From contig NZ_JAHKRK010000012.1 in assembly GCF_019396355.1 (NCBI RefSeq), forward strand, positions 1 through 64,000: 64,000 nucleotides of DNA, in the 5' to 3' direction. This DNA comes from Pseudonocardia nigra. GTDB lineage: Bacteria; Actinomycetota; Actinomycetes; Mycobacteriales; Pseudonocardiaceae. The notes under the pieces are model-generated. The model saw nothing but the letters and a program-made list of their open reading frames with translations. It ran no database searches and was not told the origin of the DNA. Positions 39,106-50,167 of this stretch are shown piece after piece (within the stretch, counting starts at the first letter, position 1; each line of letters starts with the position of its first letter). The position numbers and the translations under genes were made by a program.

Positions 39106-41463
39106 TCAGATCTGCCCGGCCCCGTCGTCGGCGGCGGCGCCGGTGCGCACGGGCAGCGTCGCGAAGACCGCCGGCGGCTCCCGCCACGGGTCGGCCAGGC
39201 TCCCCGCCCGCGCGTCCCGCACCGCCCGCCAGACCCGCTCCGGGGTGCACGGCAGGTCGACGTGGCGCACCCCCAGCGGGCGCAGCGCGTCCACCACCGC
39301 GTTCTGCACCGCGGGCGTGGCGCCCACGGTCGCCGACTCCCCGATGCCCTTCGCCCCCAGCGGGTTGAGCGGGGTCGGCGTCTCGGTGTTGGCGGTCTCG
39401 AACGTGATGAGGTCCGGGGCGGCCGGCATCCGGTAGTCGGCCAGCGTGCCGGTGAGGGGCTGCCCCTCCGGGTCGTGGACGACCTCCTCGTACAGCGCCT
39501 GCGCGATCCCCTGGGCCAGCCCGCCGTGCTGCTGGCCCTCGACGAGCAGCGGGTTGAGCACGCGGCCGCAGTCGTCGACCGCGATGTGCCGCACCGGCGT
39601 GACCCGGCCGGTCTCGGTGTCGACCTCAACCACGGACACGTGCGCCCCGAACGGGAACGTCGCGTTCTCCTGGCGGAAGTCCAGACCCGCCGCGAGCTCG
39701 GCGCCCTCGGCCTCGGCGGCGCCCGCGACCTGGGCCCAGGTGAGCGTGACGCTCGGGACGCCGCTCACCCCGAACTCCCCGGACTCCGTGAGCTCGACGT
39801 CGTCCTCCGCGGCCTCGAGCATCGCCGCCGCCCGCCGCCGCGCCTGCTCCAGCACGTCGTCGGCCGCGGAACGCACGGCGTTGCCCGCCATCTGCAGCGA
39901 CCGCGACCCGCCCGTGCCCCCGCCACGCGGCACGGCCGCGGTGTCGGACTGCACGAACCGGATCTTCTCCATCGGGATGCCGAGCCGGTCGGCGACGACC
40001 ATCGCGAACGCGGTCGCGTGGCCCTGGCCGTGCGCCGACGTGCCCGCGGAGATCGTCGCGGAGCCGTCGGCGTGCACTGCGACGGAGCCGAACTCGCTGC
40101 CGCTGCCCGCGGTGATCTCCACGTAGACGCTCAGCCCGATGCCGAGCTGCACCGGGTCGCCCGCCTCCCGGCGCGCGGCCTGCTCCTCGCGGAGCTTGTC
40201 GTAGTCGGCCAGCCGCAGCGCCTCGCGCAGCGGCAGGTCGTAGTCGCCGATGTCGTACTGCGCGCCGGGCACCGTGGTGTGCGGGAAGCCCGCCGGATCG
40301 AGGAAGTTGCGGCGTCGGATCTCCACCGGGTCCAGGTCCAGCTCGGCCGCGGCGAGATCCATCATCCGCTCGATGTGCGCGGTGGCCTCCGGCCGGCCCG
40401 CGCCCCGGAACGCGCCCATCGGCGTGGTGGTCGTGAGCGCGACGGCGGCATCGAAGCCGATCTTCGGGATCCGGTACACACCTGGGCTCATCGTGTAGGT
40501 CGAGGCGAACACGAGCCCGCCGCCGAACCCCGCGTACGCGCCGGCGTCGGCCACCACCCGGGCCCGCAGCCCCGTGATGACGCCCTCGCGGGTGAGTCCC
40601 AGCTCGTAGTACGCCACCTGGCCACGCCCGTGCGGCATCGACTGGAGGTTCTCCGACCGGGTCTCCACCCACGTGACCGGACGCCCGAGCGCGAGAGCCA
40701 CCCCGACCGCCGCGGTGTGCTCGGCGAGCATCCCCGCCTTGCCGCCGAAGCCGCCGCCGACGTGCGGGGCGATCACCCGGACGCGCTCGGCGTCGCGTCC
40801 GAAGAGCTTCGCGGCCTGGTCGCGGAAGCCATGCGGCATCTGCGTGGACACCCAGATCGTGAGGTCGTCGCCGTCCGGCTGCACTGCGATCGCGTTGCCC
40901 TCCAGGGGCATGACCGCGAGGCGCTGGTTGACCAGACGCGCCCGGACGACGACGTCGGCGTCGGCCAGCACGTCCTCCTCCGGACCGCGCTCTCCGGCGG
41001 CGAGGTTGGTGCCGAGCGCGGGGAACTGCAGCTCCGCGTCCGGCTCGAGGGCCGCCTCCGGGTCGACGACGGCGGGCAGCGGGTCGTACTCGACCTCGAC
41101 GAGCTCGACGGCGTCGACCGCCGCGGCCTTCGACTCGGCCACCACGACGGCGACGGCCTCGCCGACGAACCGCACGCGGTCGGTGGCCAGCGGCGGGCGC
41201 GGCACGTCGGGGTTGACGACCATCAGCCCGTGGTGGGCGGGCAGGTCGAGATCGGCGGCGGTGTACACCGCGACGACACCGGGCGCCGCCGCTCCGGCGG
41301 AGGCGTCGATGCCGGCGATCACGGCATGGGCCAGTGGCGAACGCACGAACGCGAGGTGCAGCACGCCGTCGAGGGCAAGGTTGCCCACGTACGTGCTCGC
41401 CCCGGTGATCAGGTCGAGATCCTCGACCCGGCGGACAGAGGTACCGAGAATCGATCCAGGCAT
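39106..41463 (-). CDS. Molybdenum hydroxylase large subunit, CoxL form II / xanthine dehydrogenase family
   Basis: 785 residues. The N-terminal Ald_Xan_dh_C domain begins GTSVRRVEDLDLITGAST. Molybdopterin-binding stretches are PHVGGGFGGK near residue 240 and AFRGAGRPEA, the AYRGAGR-type loop of form II rather than the AYxCSFR loop of true CO dehydrogenases. The C-terminal GAKGIGESA holds the catalytic Glu. It hydroxylates an N-heterocycle, aldehyde or purine-like substrate. The FAD (CoxM) and [2Fe-2S] (CoxS) subunits that it needs are not adjacent, so the gene is solitary. ATG 41463 is the start. Confidence 0.88.
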   Translation of the reverse strand: MPGSILGTSVRRVEDLDLITGASTYVGNLALDGVLHLAFVRSPLAHAVIAGIDASAGAAAPGVVAVYTAADLDLPAHHGLMVVNPDVPRPPLATDRVRFVGEAVAVVVAESKAAAVDAVELVEVEYDPLPAVVDPEAALEPDAELQFPALGTNLAAGERGPEEDVLADADVVVRARLVNQRLAVMPLEGNAIAVQPDGDDLTIWVSTQMPHGFRDQAAKLFGRDAERVRVIAPHVGGGFGGKAGMLAEHTAAVGVALALGRPVTWVETRSENLQSMPHGRGQVAYYELGLTREGVITGLRARVVADAGAYAGFGGGLVFASTYTMSPGVYRIPKIGFDAAVALTTTTPMGAFRGAGRPEATAHIERMMDLAAAELDLDPVEIRRRNFLDPAGFPHTTVPGAQYDIGDYDLPLREALRLADYDKLREEQAARREAGDPVQLGIGLSVYVEITAGSGSEFGSVAVHADGSATISAGTSAHGQGHATAFAMVVADRLGIPMEKIRFVQSDTAAVPRGGGTGGSRSLQMAGNAVRSAADDVLEQARRRAAAMLEAAEDDVELTESGEFGVSGVPSVTLTWAQVAGAAEAEGAELAAGLDFRQENATFPFGAHVSVVEVDTETGRVTPVRHIAVDDCGRVLNPLLVEGQQHGGLAQGIAQALYEEVVHDPEGQPLTGTLADYRMPAAPDLITFETANTETPTPLNPLGAKGIGESATVGATPAVQNAVVDALRPLGVRHVDLPCTPERVWRAVRDARAGSLADPWREPPAVFATLPVRTGAAADDGAGQI

Positions 41464-41590
41464 GCCTGCAGACCCTACGGATCCGGACGCGTCCCTCCCA
41501 GCGGTTGACGCATCACGGTCGGACAGGAGAGGGTCTGCGTCCGGAGAGTCTTCGCGCGGCGCCGGCTTTCGTGGTGCCCGCGCGCCCCCC

Positions 41591-41640
41591 GGGAGGTCGG
41601 ACTGGTCGGGGGCCGGTCCGGCCTCCCGACCATCTTGTTA
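41591..41640 (+). promoter_or_regulatory. Hairpin with T-rich tail in the fumarase leader, possible attenuator
   Basis: GGGAGGTCGGACTGG (41591-41605), 7-nt loop, CCGGTCCGGCCTCCC (41613-41627): all 15 positions pair in RNA, two as G-U. The stem is followed by CTTGTTAGTTT, a rare T-rich run in this genome, only about 10-20 nt before the GTG start. It looks like an intrinsic terminator placed inside a leader. The T-rich part could alternatively be a -10 region. Confidence 0.4.
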
Positions 41641-41650
41641 GTTTCCTGGG

Positions 41651-43300
<1,650 letters not shown>

Positions 43301-43320
43301 CCGCACACACCGTCCGGCGG

Positions 43321-43368
43321 CGGCACACACCGCCGGCGGTGGGTGCCGTCCCCACGGGGTGTGTGCCG
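43321..43368. terminator. Hairpin between convergent fumarase and Pat genes
   Basis: CGGCACACACC (43321-43331) and GGTGTGTGCCG (43358-43368) form a perfect 11-bp stem. A smaller inner stem (CCGCCGGCGG) makes it branched. It is placed 20 bp after the fumarase stop and 11 bp from the convergent gene's stop. Confidence 0.6.
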
Positions 43369-43379
43369 TTGCGTCCGCC

Positions 43380-46124
43380 TCAGCGGAGGCGGCGAGGGCC
43401 GCGGTCGCGGCGGGTGGGCGGCGGACCCAGGGTCACGCGCGCGCCGGTGACGAACACCCCCTCGGCGGAGGCGAGCACCGGGTTGAGCCGCAGGGACCGC
43501 ACCTCGGGCAGGTCCTCGGCGATCTTGCCGACCCGGAGCACCAGGTCCTCCAAGGCGTCGAGGCGCGCGGGCTCCGTGCCCCGATACCCCGCGAGCAACG
43601 GCGCGGCGCGCGGGGCCCGGACGAGCGTCGCGGCGTCCTGGTCGGACACCGGCACCACCCGGAAGGCCCGGTCACCGAGCAGCTCCGTGGCCATCCCGGA
43701 CAGCCCGAACGACAGCAGCGAGCCGAACGAGGGGTCGTCCACGACCTCCAGCACGCAGGACACGCCCTTGGGCGCCATCCGCTGCACGTAGACCTCGCTC
43801 TGCCCGGTGAGCGCGGCGAGGGAACCGTGCGCGCGCCGGACACCCGCCGGAGCGCCGAGGTCGAGCCGCACGCCGACGAGGTCGGTGCGATGGCGCCAGC
43901 GGTCGCCCACCGCCTTGAGCACGACCGGGTAGCCGAGCTCCTCGGCGGCCGCGACGGCGGCGTCGGGCCCGTCCACCCGGCGGAAGTCGGTGACCGTGAT
44001 GCCGTAGCACCCGAGCAGCTCCAGCGCCTCGGCGTCGGCGAGCTCGTGCTCCTCGGCCGCACCGAGCCGCGCCACCACCTCCCTGGCGCGCTCGGTGTCG
44101 ACCCCGTCCGGCGTGACGAACTCCCCGACCGGGCTGGCCCGCCAGCGGGCGTACCGCGTGACCCTGGCGAGCGCGGCGGCGGCCCGCTCGGGGCTGGGAT
44201 AGCTGGGCAGCGAACCCGGGCCGGGCGAGCCGTCCTGCTGCGCGACGGCGAGCTCCGCCGGCACACCCTCCACGGCGAGGAACACCGCGACGACCGGCTT
44301 GTCCGCGTCGGCGACCGCCTCCCGCAGCGCCCGGGCGTAGTCGGCGACCGGCGTGGCCACCGGCGGGACGAAGACGACGATCAACGAGTCGGACCCTCGG
44401 TCGCCCATCGCCTCGCTCACCGCCGCCGCGAGCCGCTCCGGCGGAGCCGCCGCCCCGACGTCGGCCGGTGGGCCGGCGGGCTCGAGCCCTTCGTCGAGCA
44501 GCGCGTCGGTGACGAGCACGCCCAACGCGCTCGAGTTGCCCACGACCGCGACCCGACGGCCGGCGGGCAGCGGCTGGTAGGCGAGCAGCAGGGCGGTGTC
44601 GAACAGCTGCGACAGGGTGCCGACCCGGATGACGCCCGCCTGCTCGAACAGCGCCTGCACGCTCGCGTCGTCGATCGGCACCGCGCTGGCCGCCAGCGCC
44701 GGGGTGGGCGCGGAGTGCCGCCCGCTCTTGACCGCGACGATCGGCTTGGTGCGGGCGAGCCTGCGCGCCAGCCGCGCGAACTTCCGCGGGTTGCCGAACG
44801 TCTCCAGGTACAGCAGCACGACGTCGGTGGCCGGGTCGGTCTGCCAGTACTGCAGCAGGTCGTTGCCCGAGACGTCGGCGCGGTTGCCCGCCGAGACGAA
44901 CGTGGAAAGCCCGAGCCCGCGCTCCTTCGCGGTGGCGAGGATCGCGATGCCCAATGCCCCGGACTGGGAGAAGAAGCCGACGCGGCCCCGTCCCGGGACG
45001 TCGGGCGCGAGCGTGGCGTTGAGCCGCACGTCCGGGTCGGTGTTGGCGACGCCGAGCGCGTTGGGCCCCACCACCCGCATCCCGTGCGCCCGTGCCTCGC
45101 TGACCAGCCGCCGCTCGTGCACCGTGCCGCCGACGCCGGCGTCGGCGAACCCCGAGCTGATCACGACGAGCGCCTTGACGCCCTTCGCCATGCAGGAGTC
45201 CATCACCTCGTCGATCCCGGCCGCGGGCACCGCGACGACCGCGAGGTCGACCTCGTCGGGGATCTCGGTGACCGACGCGTACGCCCGCACCCCGCGCACC
45301 GAGCGGGCGTCGGGGTTGACCGGGAAGACCGGCCCGGTGAAGTTGCTGCGCAACAGGTTGGCCAGGACCGCGTGCCCGATCTTGGACTGGTCGGTGGACG
45401 CCCCGATCACCGCCACCGACGACGGGTGCAGGACGTTGTGGACGCTGCGGGCCTCCGCCCGCTGCTCCCGGGCGTCGCGGACGGCCAGCGAGCGCTCGGT
45501 GGGGTCGATGGCGAACTCCAGGTGCAGCACACCCTCGGCGAACTCGCGGCTGACCTGGTATCCGGCCTCGCGGAAGACCCGCACCATCTGGTGGTTCTCC
45601 ACCAGCACCTCGGCCTCGAAGCGACGCAGCCCGTTCTCCCGCGCGGCCGCCGCGAGGTGTTCGAGCAGGATCGACCCGAGCCCCCGGCCCTGGTGCTCGT
45701 CGCGTACGACGAACGCGACCTCCGCCGAGTCGCCGGCCGGGGTGCCGGTGGTGCCGCCCGAGCCGCCGTCACCGGGGATCCCCTCGTACCGGCCGACGGC
45801 GATGATCTCGTCGCCGAGCAGGCAGATGAATGCCACGCGGAAGTGGTGGTCGACGGTGGTGAAGCGCTTCAGGTCGCGCGGGGGGATGCGCGGGTACGGG
45901 CCGAAGAAGCGCAGGTAGCGGGTGCGCTCGGACAGGCTGTCGTGGAAGCGCAGCAGCGCGTCGGCGTCGCCGGGCAGGATCGGCCGCAGGTGGACGATGC
46001 CACCGTCGGACGCCACGACGTCGGCCTCCCAGTGGCGGGGGTAGCCGGGGACCTGGCCTGCGACGTCGGTGGCGGCGGGAGTGCCGGGCTCGTCGTCGGG
46101 CTGCGGGACGGGTGGAGTGGTCAT
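43380..46124 (-). CDS. Bifunctional GNAT acetyltransferase / NDP-forming acyl-CoA synthetase (Pat-type)
   Basis: 914 residues. An N-terminal GNAT domain (about 25-205; motif A VRDEHQGRGLGSILLEHL) is fused to the CoA-binding/ligase module of NDP-forming acyl-CoA synthetases: SSVAVIGASTDQSKIGHAVL, FFSQSGALGIAILATA, and an ATP-grasp-like C-terminal domain with GYPVVLKAVGD and SLLSFGLSGM. The order GNAT first, ligase second is the actinobacterial Pat arrangement; such enzymes acetylate lysines, for example in acetyl-CoA synthetase. The expected phospho-His of active synthetases is not evident, so the ligase half may be a sensor. ATG 46124 is 1 bp after the acuC stop: one operon with the deacetylase. 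Confidence 0.9.
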   Translation of the reverse strand: MTTPPVPQPDDEPGTPAATDVAGQVPGYPRHWEADVVASDGGIVHLRPILPGDADALLRFHDSLSERTRYLRFFGPYPRIPPRDLKRFTTVDHHFRVAFICLLGDEIIAVGRYEGIPGDGGSGGTTGTPAGDSAEVAFVVRDEHQGRGLGSILLEHLAAAARENGLRRFEAEVLVENHQMVRVFREAGYQVSREFAEGVLHLEFAIDPTERSLAVRDAREQRAEARSVHNVLHPSSVAVIGASTDQSKIGHAVLANLLRSNFTGPVFPVNPDARSVRGVRAYASVTEIPDEVDLAVVAVPAAGIDEVMDSCMAKGVKALVVISSGFADAGVGGTVHERRLVSEARAHGMRVVGPNALGVANTDPDVRLNATLAPDVPGRGRVGFFSQSGALGIAILATAKERGLGLSTFVSAGNRADVSGNDLLQYWQTDPATDVVLLYLETFGNPRKFARLARRLARTKPIVAVKSGRHSAPTPALAASAVPIDDASVQALFEQAGVIRVGTLSQLFDTALLLAYQPLPAGRRVAVVGNSSALGVLVTDALLDEGLEPAGPPADVGAAAPPERLAAAVSEAMGDRGSDSLIVVFVPPVATPVADYARALREAVADADKPVVAVFLAVEGVPAELAVAQQDGSPGPGSLPSYPSPERAAAALARVTRYARWRASPVGEFVTPDGVDTERAREVVARLGAAEEHELADAEALELLGCYGITVTDFRRVDGPDAAVAAAEELGYPVVLKAVGDRWRHRTDLVGVRLDLGAPAGVRRAHGSLAALTGQSEVYVQRMAPKGVSCVLEVVDDPSFGSLLSFGLSGMATELLGDRAFRVVPVSDQDAATLVRAPRAAPLLAGYRGTEPARLDALEDLVLRVGKIAEDLPEVRSLRLNPVLASAEGVFVTGARVTLGPPPTRRDRGPRRLR

Positions 46125-46125
46125 G

Positions 46126-47295
46126 TCAGTCCCGCGGGTCGTCGGGGTCGAGTCCGTGCAGCGGGAACACCGCACGGCGGGTCTCCAGAACGGCGCTGTC
46201 GACGCGGTCGCCGCCCCCGCCCCACGGCTCGTGGCTCGGGTCGCACCCGTCGGTCATGGAGATCGGCAGCTGCTGCCCGGTGAGCCCGGCGGTGTGGGCG
46301 ATCCAGCCGGCGGGCAGCGGCCGGTCCGGCTCGACGTCGCGGTCCAGCACGGTGGCGACCAGGTGCGTCCAGGAGCGGGGCACGACGCGGAACAGCCCGT
46401 ACCCCCCGCCACCGACGGCCAGCCACTTCCCGCTCGCGGCGTGCACGGCGAGCTCCCGCAGCTCGCGGTAGATGGCGCGGTGCCCGTCGACCGAGAGCCC
46501 CAGGTTGGCCAGCGGGTCCTCGGCGTGCGTGTCGACCCCGCACTGCGTGACCAGCACCTGGGGGCGGAACGCGGTGACCAGTGACGGCACCACCGCGTGG
46601 AAGGCGCGCATCCACCCGCTGTCGGCGGTGCCCGGCGGCAGCGGCAGGTTCACCGCGTAGCCCGCGGCGTAGCCCTGCCCGTACTCCCCCGGCCACCCGG
46701 TGCCGGGCCACAGCGTGAGCGGATGCTGGTGCAGCGAGATCGTGAGCACGCGCGGGTCGGAGTAGAACGCGGCCTGGACGCCGTCGCCGTGGTGGACGTC
46801 GACGTCGACGTAGGCGATGCGGTCGAACCCGTGGTCGAGCAGCCACGAGATCGCGACCGCGACGTCGTTGTAGACGCAGAACCCCGCGGCGTGGTCGGCC
46901 ATGGCGTGGTGCAGGCCGCCCGCGATGTTGACCGCGCGATCGGCCCGGCCCTCGGCGATCTCCTGCGCGGCGAGCAGCGACCCGCCGCAGACCAGGGCAC
47001 TCGCCTCGTGCATGCCGAGGAAGATCGGGTTGTCGTCGGTGCCCAGCCCGTGGCCGACGCCGAACGGCGCCTCGGGCGCCGACTTCACCGCGGTGAGGTA
47101 GGAGGGCACGTGCACCCGCCGGACCTCCTCGTCGGGCGCCTGCTGCGGCACCAGCGGCTCGACGCCCTCCAGCACCCCGAGGTCGGTGGCCAGCCGCATC
47201 GTGAGATCGAGGCGGATGGGGTCGAGGGGGTGGTCGTCCCCGAGGTCGTAGCGGAGGAACTCGGGGGTCCAGACCACGGCGGCTCGGGGACTCAT
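46126..47295 (-). CDS. acuC: AcuC-type protein deacetylase (class I/II HDAC family)
   Basis: 389 residues of the histone-deacetylase fold. The catalytic His pair and zinc site are in GGLHHAMADHAAGFCVYND, the charge-relay Asp/His in YVDVDVHHGDGVQ, and further zinc-binding residues in QCGVDTHAEDPLANL. It is predicted to remove acetyl (acyl) groups from lysines such as that of acetyl-CoA synthetase. The downstream Pat-type acetyltransferase starts 1 bp after its stop, an acylation/deacylation pair controlled together. ATG 47295 is the start. Confidence 0.93.
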   Translation of the reverse strand: MSPRAAVVWTPEFLRYDLGDDHPLDPIRLDLTMRLATDLGVLEGVEPLVPQQAPDEEVRRVHVPSYLTAVKSAPEAPFGVGHGLGTDDNPIFLGMHEASALVCGGSLLAAQEIAEGRADRAVNIAGGLHHAMADHAAGFCVYNDVAVAISWLLDHGFDRIAYVDVDVHHGDGVQAAFYSDPRVLTISLHQHPLTLWPGTGWPGEYGQGYAAGYAVNLPLPPGTADSGWMRAFHAVVPSLVTAFRPQVLVTQCGVDTHAEDPLANLGLSVDGHRAIYRELRELAVHAASGKWLAVGGGGYGLFRVVPRSWTHLVATVLDRDVEPDRPLPAGWIAHTAGLTGQQLPISMTDGCDPSHEPWGGGGDRVDSAVLETRRAVFPLHGLDPDDPRD

Positions 47296-47332
47296 GGCAG
47301 CGACCGTAGGCGACGTGCCGCCGTCCCGCGGG

Positions 47333-48199
47333 TCACGGCGCCGCCCCTGTGGCCGCGGGCCGCTGCGGATCGGCCGACCAGTTCGACCACGAGCCGGTGT
47401 AGAGCGCGATGGGCCGCGACGGCGGCCGGACCCCCGCATACTCGGCCGCGAGCACCAGTGCGGCCGCCGTGACCCCGGACCCGCAGTAGGCACCCACATC
47501 GGCCACGTCGGCCCCGAATCCCAGGCCCGCGAACCGTTGCGCCAGCACCTGGGGCGGCAGCCAGTGCCCGTCGGGGCCCACCAGCTCCGTGGCGGGCGCG
47601 TTGCGCGCGCCGGGGATGTGTCCCGCCCGCGGGTCGACCGGCTCGACCTCCCCCCGGTACCGGGCGGCGGCGCGCGCGTCGAGCAGCACCCCGGTGCGGC
47701 CCAGCTCCGCGGCGCCGTCGGCGTCGACGACCGGCATGCCGCCCGGGCGCACCGTGACGTCGCCCGGCTCGGGACGCGAGGGCTCCGCCGTGGTGGGCAG
47801 GCCCGCGGCCACCCAGCCCGCGTAGCCGCCGTCGAGCACAGCCACCCGGTCGGCGGGCAGTCCGGCCCAGCGCAGGAGCCACCAGGCCCGCGCCGCCACG
47901 GACCCGTTGCCGTCGTCGTGGGCGACCACCCGCGACCCGTCGCGCACACCCGCTCCGCGGAGGGCGGCCTGCAACCGGTCCGCCGCGGGCAACGGGTGCC
48001 GGCCGGCCGGCCCGGGCGGGTCGGAGAGATCGGTATCGATGTCGAGGAACACCGCCCCGGGCAGGTGCGCGGCGTCGTGGTCGGGCCGTCCGGGCGGGCC
48101 GCCCAGCCGGTGTCGGACGTCGAGCACCACCGGCCGGTGCGCCGGGTCGTCGGCGGTCAGGAGCGCCGCCAGCTCGTGCGGCGGGATCAGGGGAACCAT
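47333..48199 (-). CDS. Thiosulfate/3-mercaptopyruvate sulfurtransferase
   Basis: 288 residues with two rhodanese domains. The inactive N-terminal domain carries VVLDVRHRLGG, and the catalytic C-terminal domain has the loop AYCGSGVTA containing the persulfide-forming Cys. It transfers sulfur from thiosulfate or mercaptopyruvate to a thiol or cyanide acceptor. ATG 48199 is preferred; GTG 48211 is a possible alternative with no better SD. It lies upstream of acuC on the same strand with a 37-bp gap, perhaps with shared transcription. Confidence 0.9.
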   Translation of the reverse strand: MVPLIPPHELAALLTADDPAHRPVVLDVRHRLGGPPGRPDHDAAHLPGAVFLDIDTDLSDPPGPAGRHPLPAADRLQAALRGAGVRDGSRVVAHDDGNGSVAARAWWLLRWAGLPADRVAVLDGGYAGWVAAGLPTTAEPSRPEPGDVTVRPGGMPVVDADGAAELGRTGVLLDARAAARYRGEVEPVDPRAGHIPGARNAPATELVGPDGHWLPPQVLAQRFAGLGFGADVADVGAYCGSGVTAAALVLAAEYAGVRPPSRPIALYTGSWSNWSADPQRPAATGAAP

Positions 48200-48290
48200 C
48201 GGTGCGACCACGTGGTCATCCTGCCCGGGATGGCCGGACCCCGGCGAGGTGTTCGGTGGATAGGATGGGAGCCAGACGAAAGGGCCGCGG

Positions 48291-49010
48291 GTGAACGAGC
48301 TCATCGATACCACCGAGATGTACCTCCGAACGATCTACGAACTCGAGGAGGAGGGCGTCGTACCCCTGCGCGCGCGGATCGCGGAGCGCCTCGGCCAGAG
48401 CGGGCCGACGGTGAGCCAGACCGTGGCGCGGATGGAGCGCGACGGCCTCGTCGTCGTGGCCGGCGACCGCCACCTCGAGCTCACCGACGCCGGGCGTTCC
48501 CGCGCCGTGGCCGTGATGCGCAAGCACCGGCTGGCCGAGCGGCTGCTGATCGACGTGATCGGGCTCGAGTGGGAGTTCGTGCACGCCGAGGCCTGCCGCT
48601 GGGAGCACGTGATGAGCGACGCGGTGGAGCGCAAGCTCGTGCAGCTGCTCGACAACCCCACGATCTCCCCGTACGGCAACCCCATCCCCGGTCTCGACGA
48701 GCTCACCAGCAGTCCCAGCGTCGCGGCCACCGCCGTGTTCGCCCCTCCGGTGCTGGAGGTGGGCCTGCAGCGGCTCGACGAGTTCGCCCGCCGCGGCGGC
48801 GGTCGCGTGGAGGTGCGCCGCATCGCGGAGCACGTGCAGGTGGACGCCGACCTGATGGCCGAGCTCAAGGGCGCGGGCATCGTGCCGGGCAACGACGTGG
48901 AGGTGCAGCCGATCTCCCGGTTCGGCGAGCCCGTGCCGGTGGGCGCCGACGGTGGCGGCTCCTCGGTCGCCCCGTTCATCGCGCACGCGGTGCTGGTGCG
49001 CGCCCGCTGA
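48291..49010 (+). CDS. ideR: Iron-dependent repressor IdeR (DtxR family)
   Basis: 239 residues. It is nearly identical to mycobacterial IdeR over the first 140 residues: [20 protein letters not shown], the DNA-binding helix [18 protein letters not shown], and metal ligands Met10, HRLAERLL (His79/Glu83) and AEACRWEHV (Cys102, Glu105, His106). The C-terminal SH3-like domain (from about 150) is more divergent. With Fe(II) it binds 19-bp iron boxes to repress uptake genes and activate storage genes. GTG 48291 is the start. Neighbours galE, DUF4192 and sthA match the ideR neighbourhood of other actinobacteria. Confidence 0.96.
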   Translation: MNELIDTTEMYLRTIYELEEEGVVPLRARIAERLGQSGPTVSQTVARMERDGLVVVAGDRHLELTDAGRSRAVAVMRKHRLAERLLIDVIGLEWEFVHAEACRWEHVMSDAVERKLVQLLDNPTISPYGNPIPGLDELTSSPSVAATAVFAPPVLEVGLQRLDEFARRGGGRVEVRRIAEHVQVDADLMAELKGAGIVPGNDVEVQPISRFGEPVPVGADGGGSSVAPFIAHAVLVRAR

Positions 49011-49181
49011 GTGGGGCTCGCGCAGCTTCCGTCCGCCGCTGGGCGGGCTGGGCGTCGGTGACCGACTGCCCTCGACGCAGGCGCACCGCTGCCCCGTGAG
49101 ACGGTGACCCCCGCCGACGCGACCGGCGGGCGCACGTCCGCAGGTGCAGCGGCCACCGACCACGCCCCGAGGAGGACTCCC

Positions 49182-50144
49182 GTGAAGCTGCTCGTCACCG
49201 GCGGAGCAGGCTATGTCGGCAGTGTGTGCGCCGCGCACCTGGTGGACGCCGATCACGACGTCACGGTGCTCGATGATCTCTCCACCGGCCACCGGGACGC
49301 GGTGCCCGACGGCGCCCGGTTCGTGGAGGCCGATCTCGCCACCGCCGCCGAAGAAGTGCTCGCCGAGGGGTTCGACGGCGTGCTGCACTTCGCGGCCCGT
49401 TCGCTGGTGGGCGAGTCGGTGCAGCGGCCGGAGCTCTACTGGTCGGGCAACGTGGTGACGTCGCTGCGGCTGCTCGACGCCATGCGCACGCACGGCACCC
49501 CCCGGCTGGTCTTCTCCTCGACCGCGGCCACCTACGGGGAGCCCGAGCAGGTGCCGATCCGTGAGGACGCCGCGACCCGCCCCACCAACCCCTACGGCGC
49601 GAGCAAGCTCGCCATCGACCATGCGATCACCTCCTACGCCGAGGCGCACGGCCTGGCCGCGGTGAGCCTGCGGTACTTCAACGTGGCGGGCGCGCACGGC
49701 CGGTTCGGGGAGCGCCACACCGTGGAGACCCACCTGATCCCGCTGGTGCTGCAGGTGGCCGCGGGCGCACGGGATGCGGTGCAGGTGTACGGCGACGACT
49801 GGCCCACCCCGGACGGCACGTGCGTGCGCGACTACATCCACGTGGACGACCTCGCCGAAGCCCACCTGCTCGCCCTGCAGCACGCCCAGGCGGGGCGGCA
49901 CGACGTCTACAACCTCGGCAGCGGTACCGGGTTCTCCGTCAGCCAGGTGATCGAGGCCTGCCGGGCCGTGACCGGCCACCCGATCCCGGCGACGACGGCA
50001 CCGCGCCGAGGTGGCGACCCCGCGGTGCTCATCGCGTCGAGCGAGGCCGCGATGGCCGATCTGGGTTGGCGTCCCCGGCGCACCGATCTCGCCACCATCG
50101 TGGGAGACGCCTGGCGCTTCGCCCAGAGCCGGCAACCGGTCTGA
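49182..50144 (+). CDS. galE: UDP-glucose 4-epimerase
   Basis: 320 residues of the extended SDR family. It has the NAD-binding [12 protein letters not shown] at the N-terminus, STAATYG containing the catalytic Ser/Thr, and YGASK (Y-x3-K). [20 protein letters not shown] and [12 protein letters not shown] are typical of GalE. It interconverts UDP-glucose and UDP-galactose for galactan and other cell-wall glycans. GTG 49182 follows a strong GAGGAGG SD. The location next to ideR is conserved in corynebacteria and relatives. Confidence 0.93.
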   Translation: MKLLVTGGAGYVGSVCAAHLVDADHDVTVLDDLSTGHRDAVPDGARFVEADLATAAEEVLAEGFDGVLHFAARSLVGESVQRPELYWSGNVVTSLRLLDAMRTHGTPRLVFSSTAATYGEPEQVPIREDAATRPTNPYGASKLAIDHAITSYAEAHGLAAVSLRYFNVAGAHGRFGERHTVETHLIPLVLQVAAGARDAVQVYGDDWPTPDGTCVRDYIHVDDLAEAHLLALQHAQAGRHDVYNLGSGTGFSVSQVIEACRAVTGHPIPATTAPRRGGDPAVLIASSEAAMADLGWRPRRTDLATIVGDAWRFAQSRQPV

Positions 50145-50167
50145 GCAGCGGGGGGAGGCGCTGACCA

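Noticed and set aside
39106-41463. True aerobic CO dehydrogenase (form I CoxL)
   Set aside because: The active-site loop reads AFRGAGR, not AYxCSFR, and CoxM/CoxS are missing.
43321-43368. 22-nt repeat family member
   Set aside because: It is a simple GGTGTGTGCCG palindrome and lacks the GAGTCGCCCG core.
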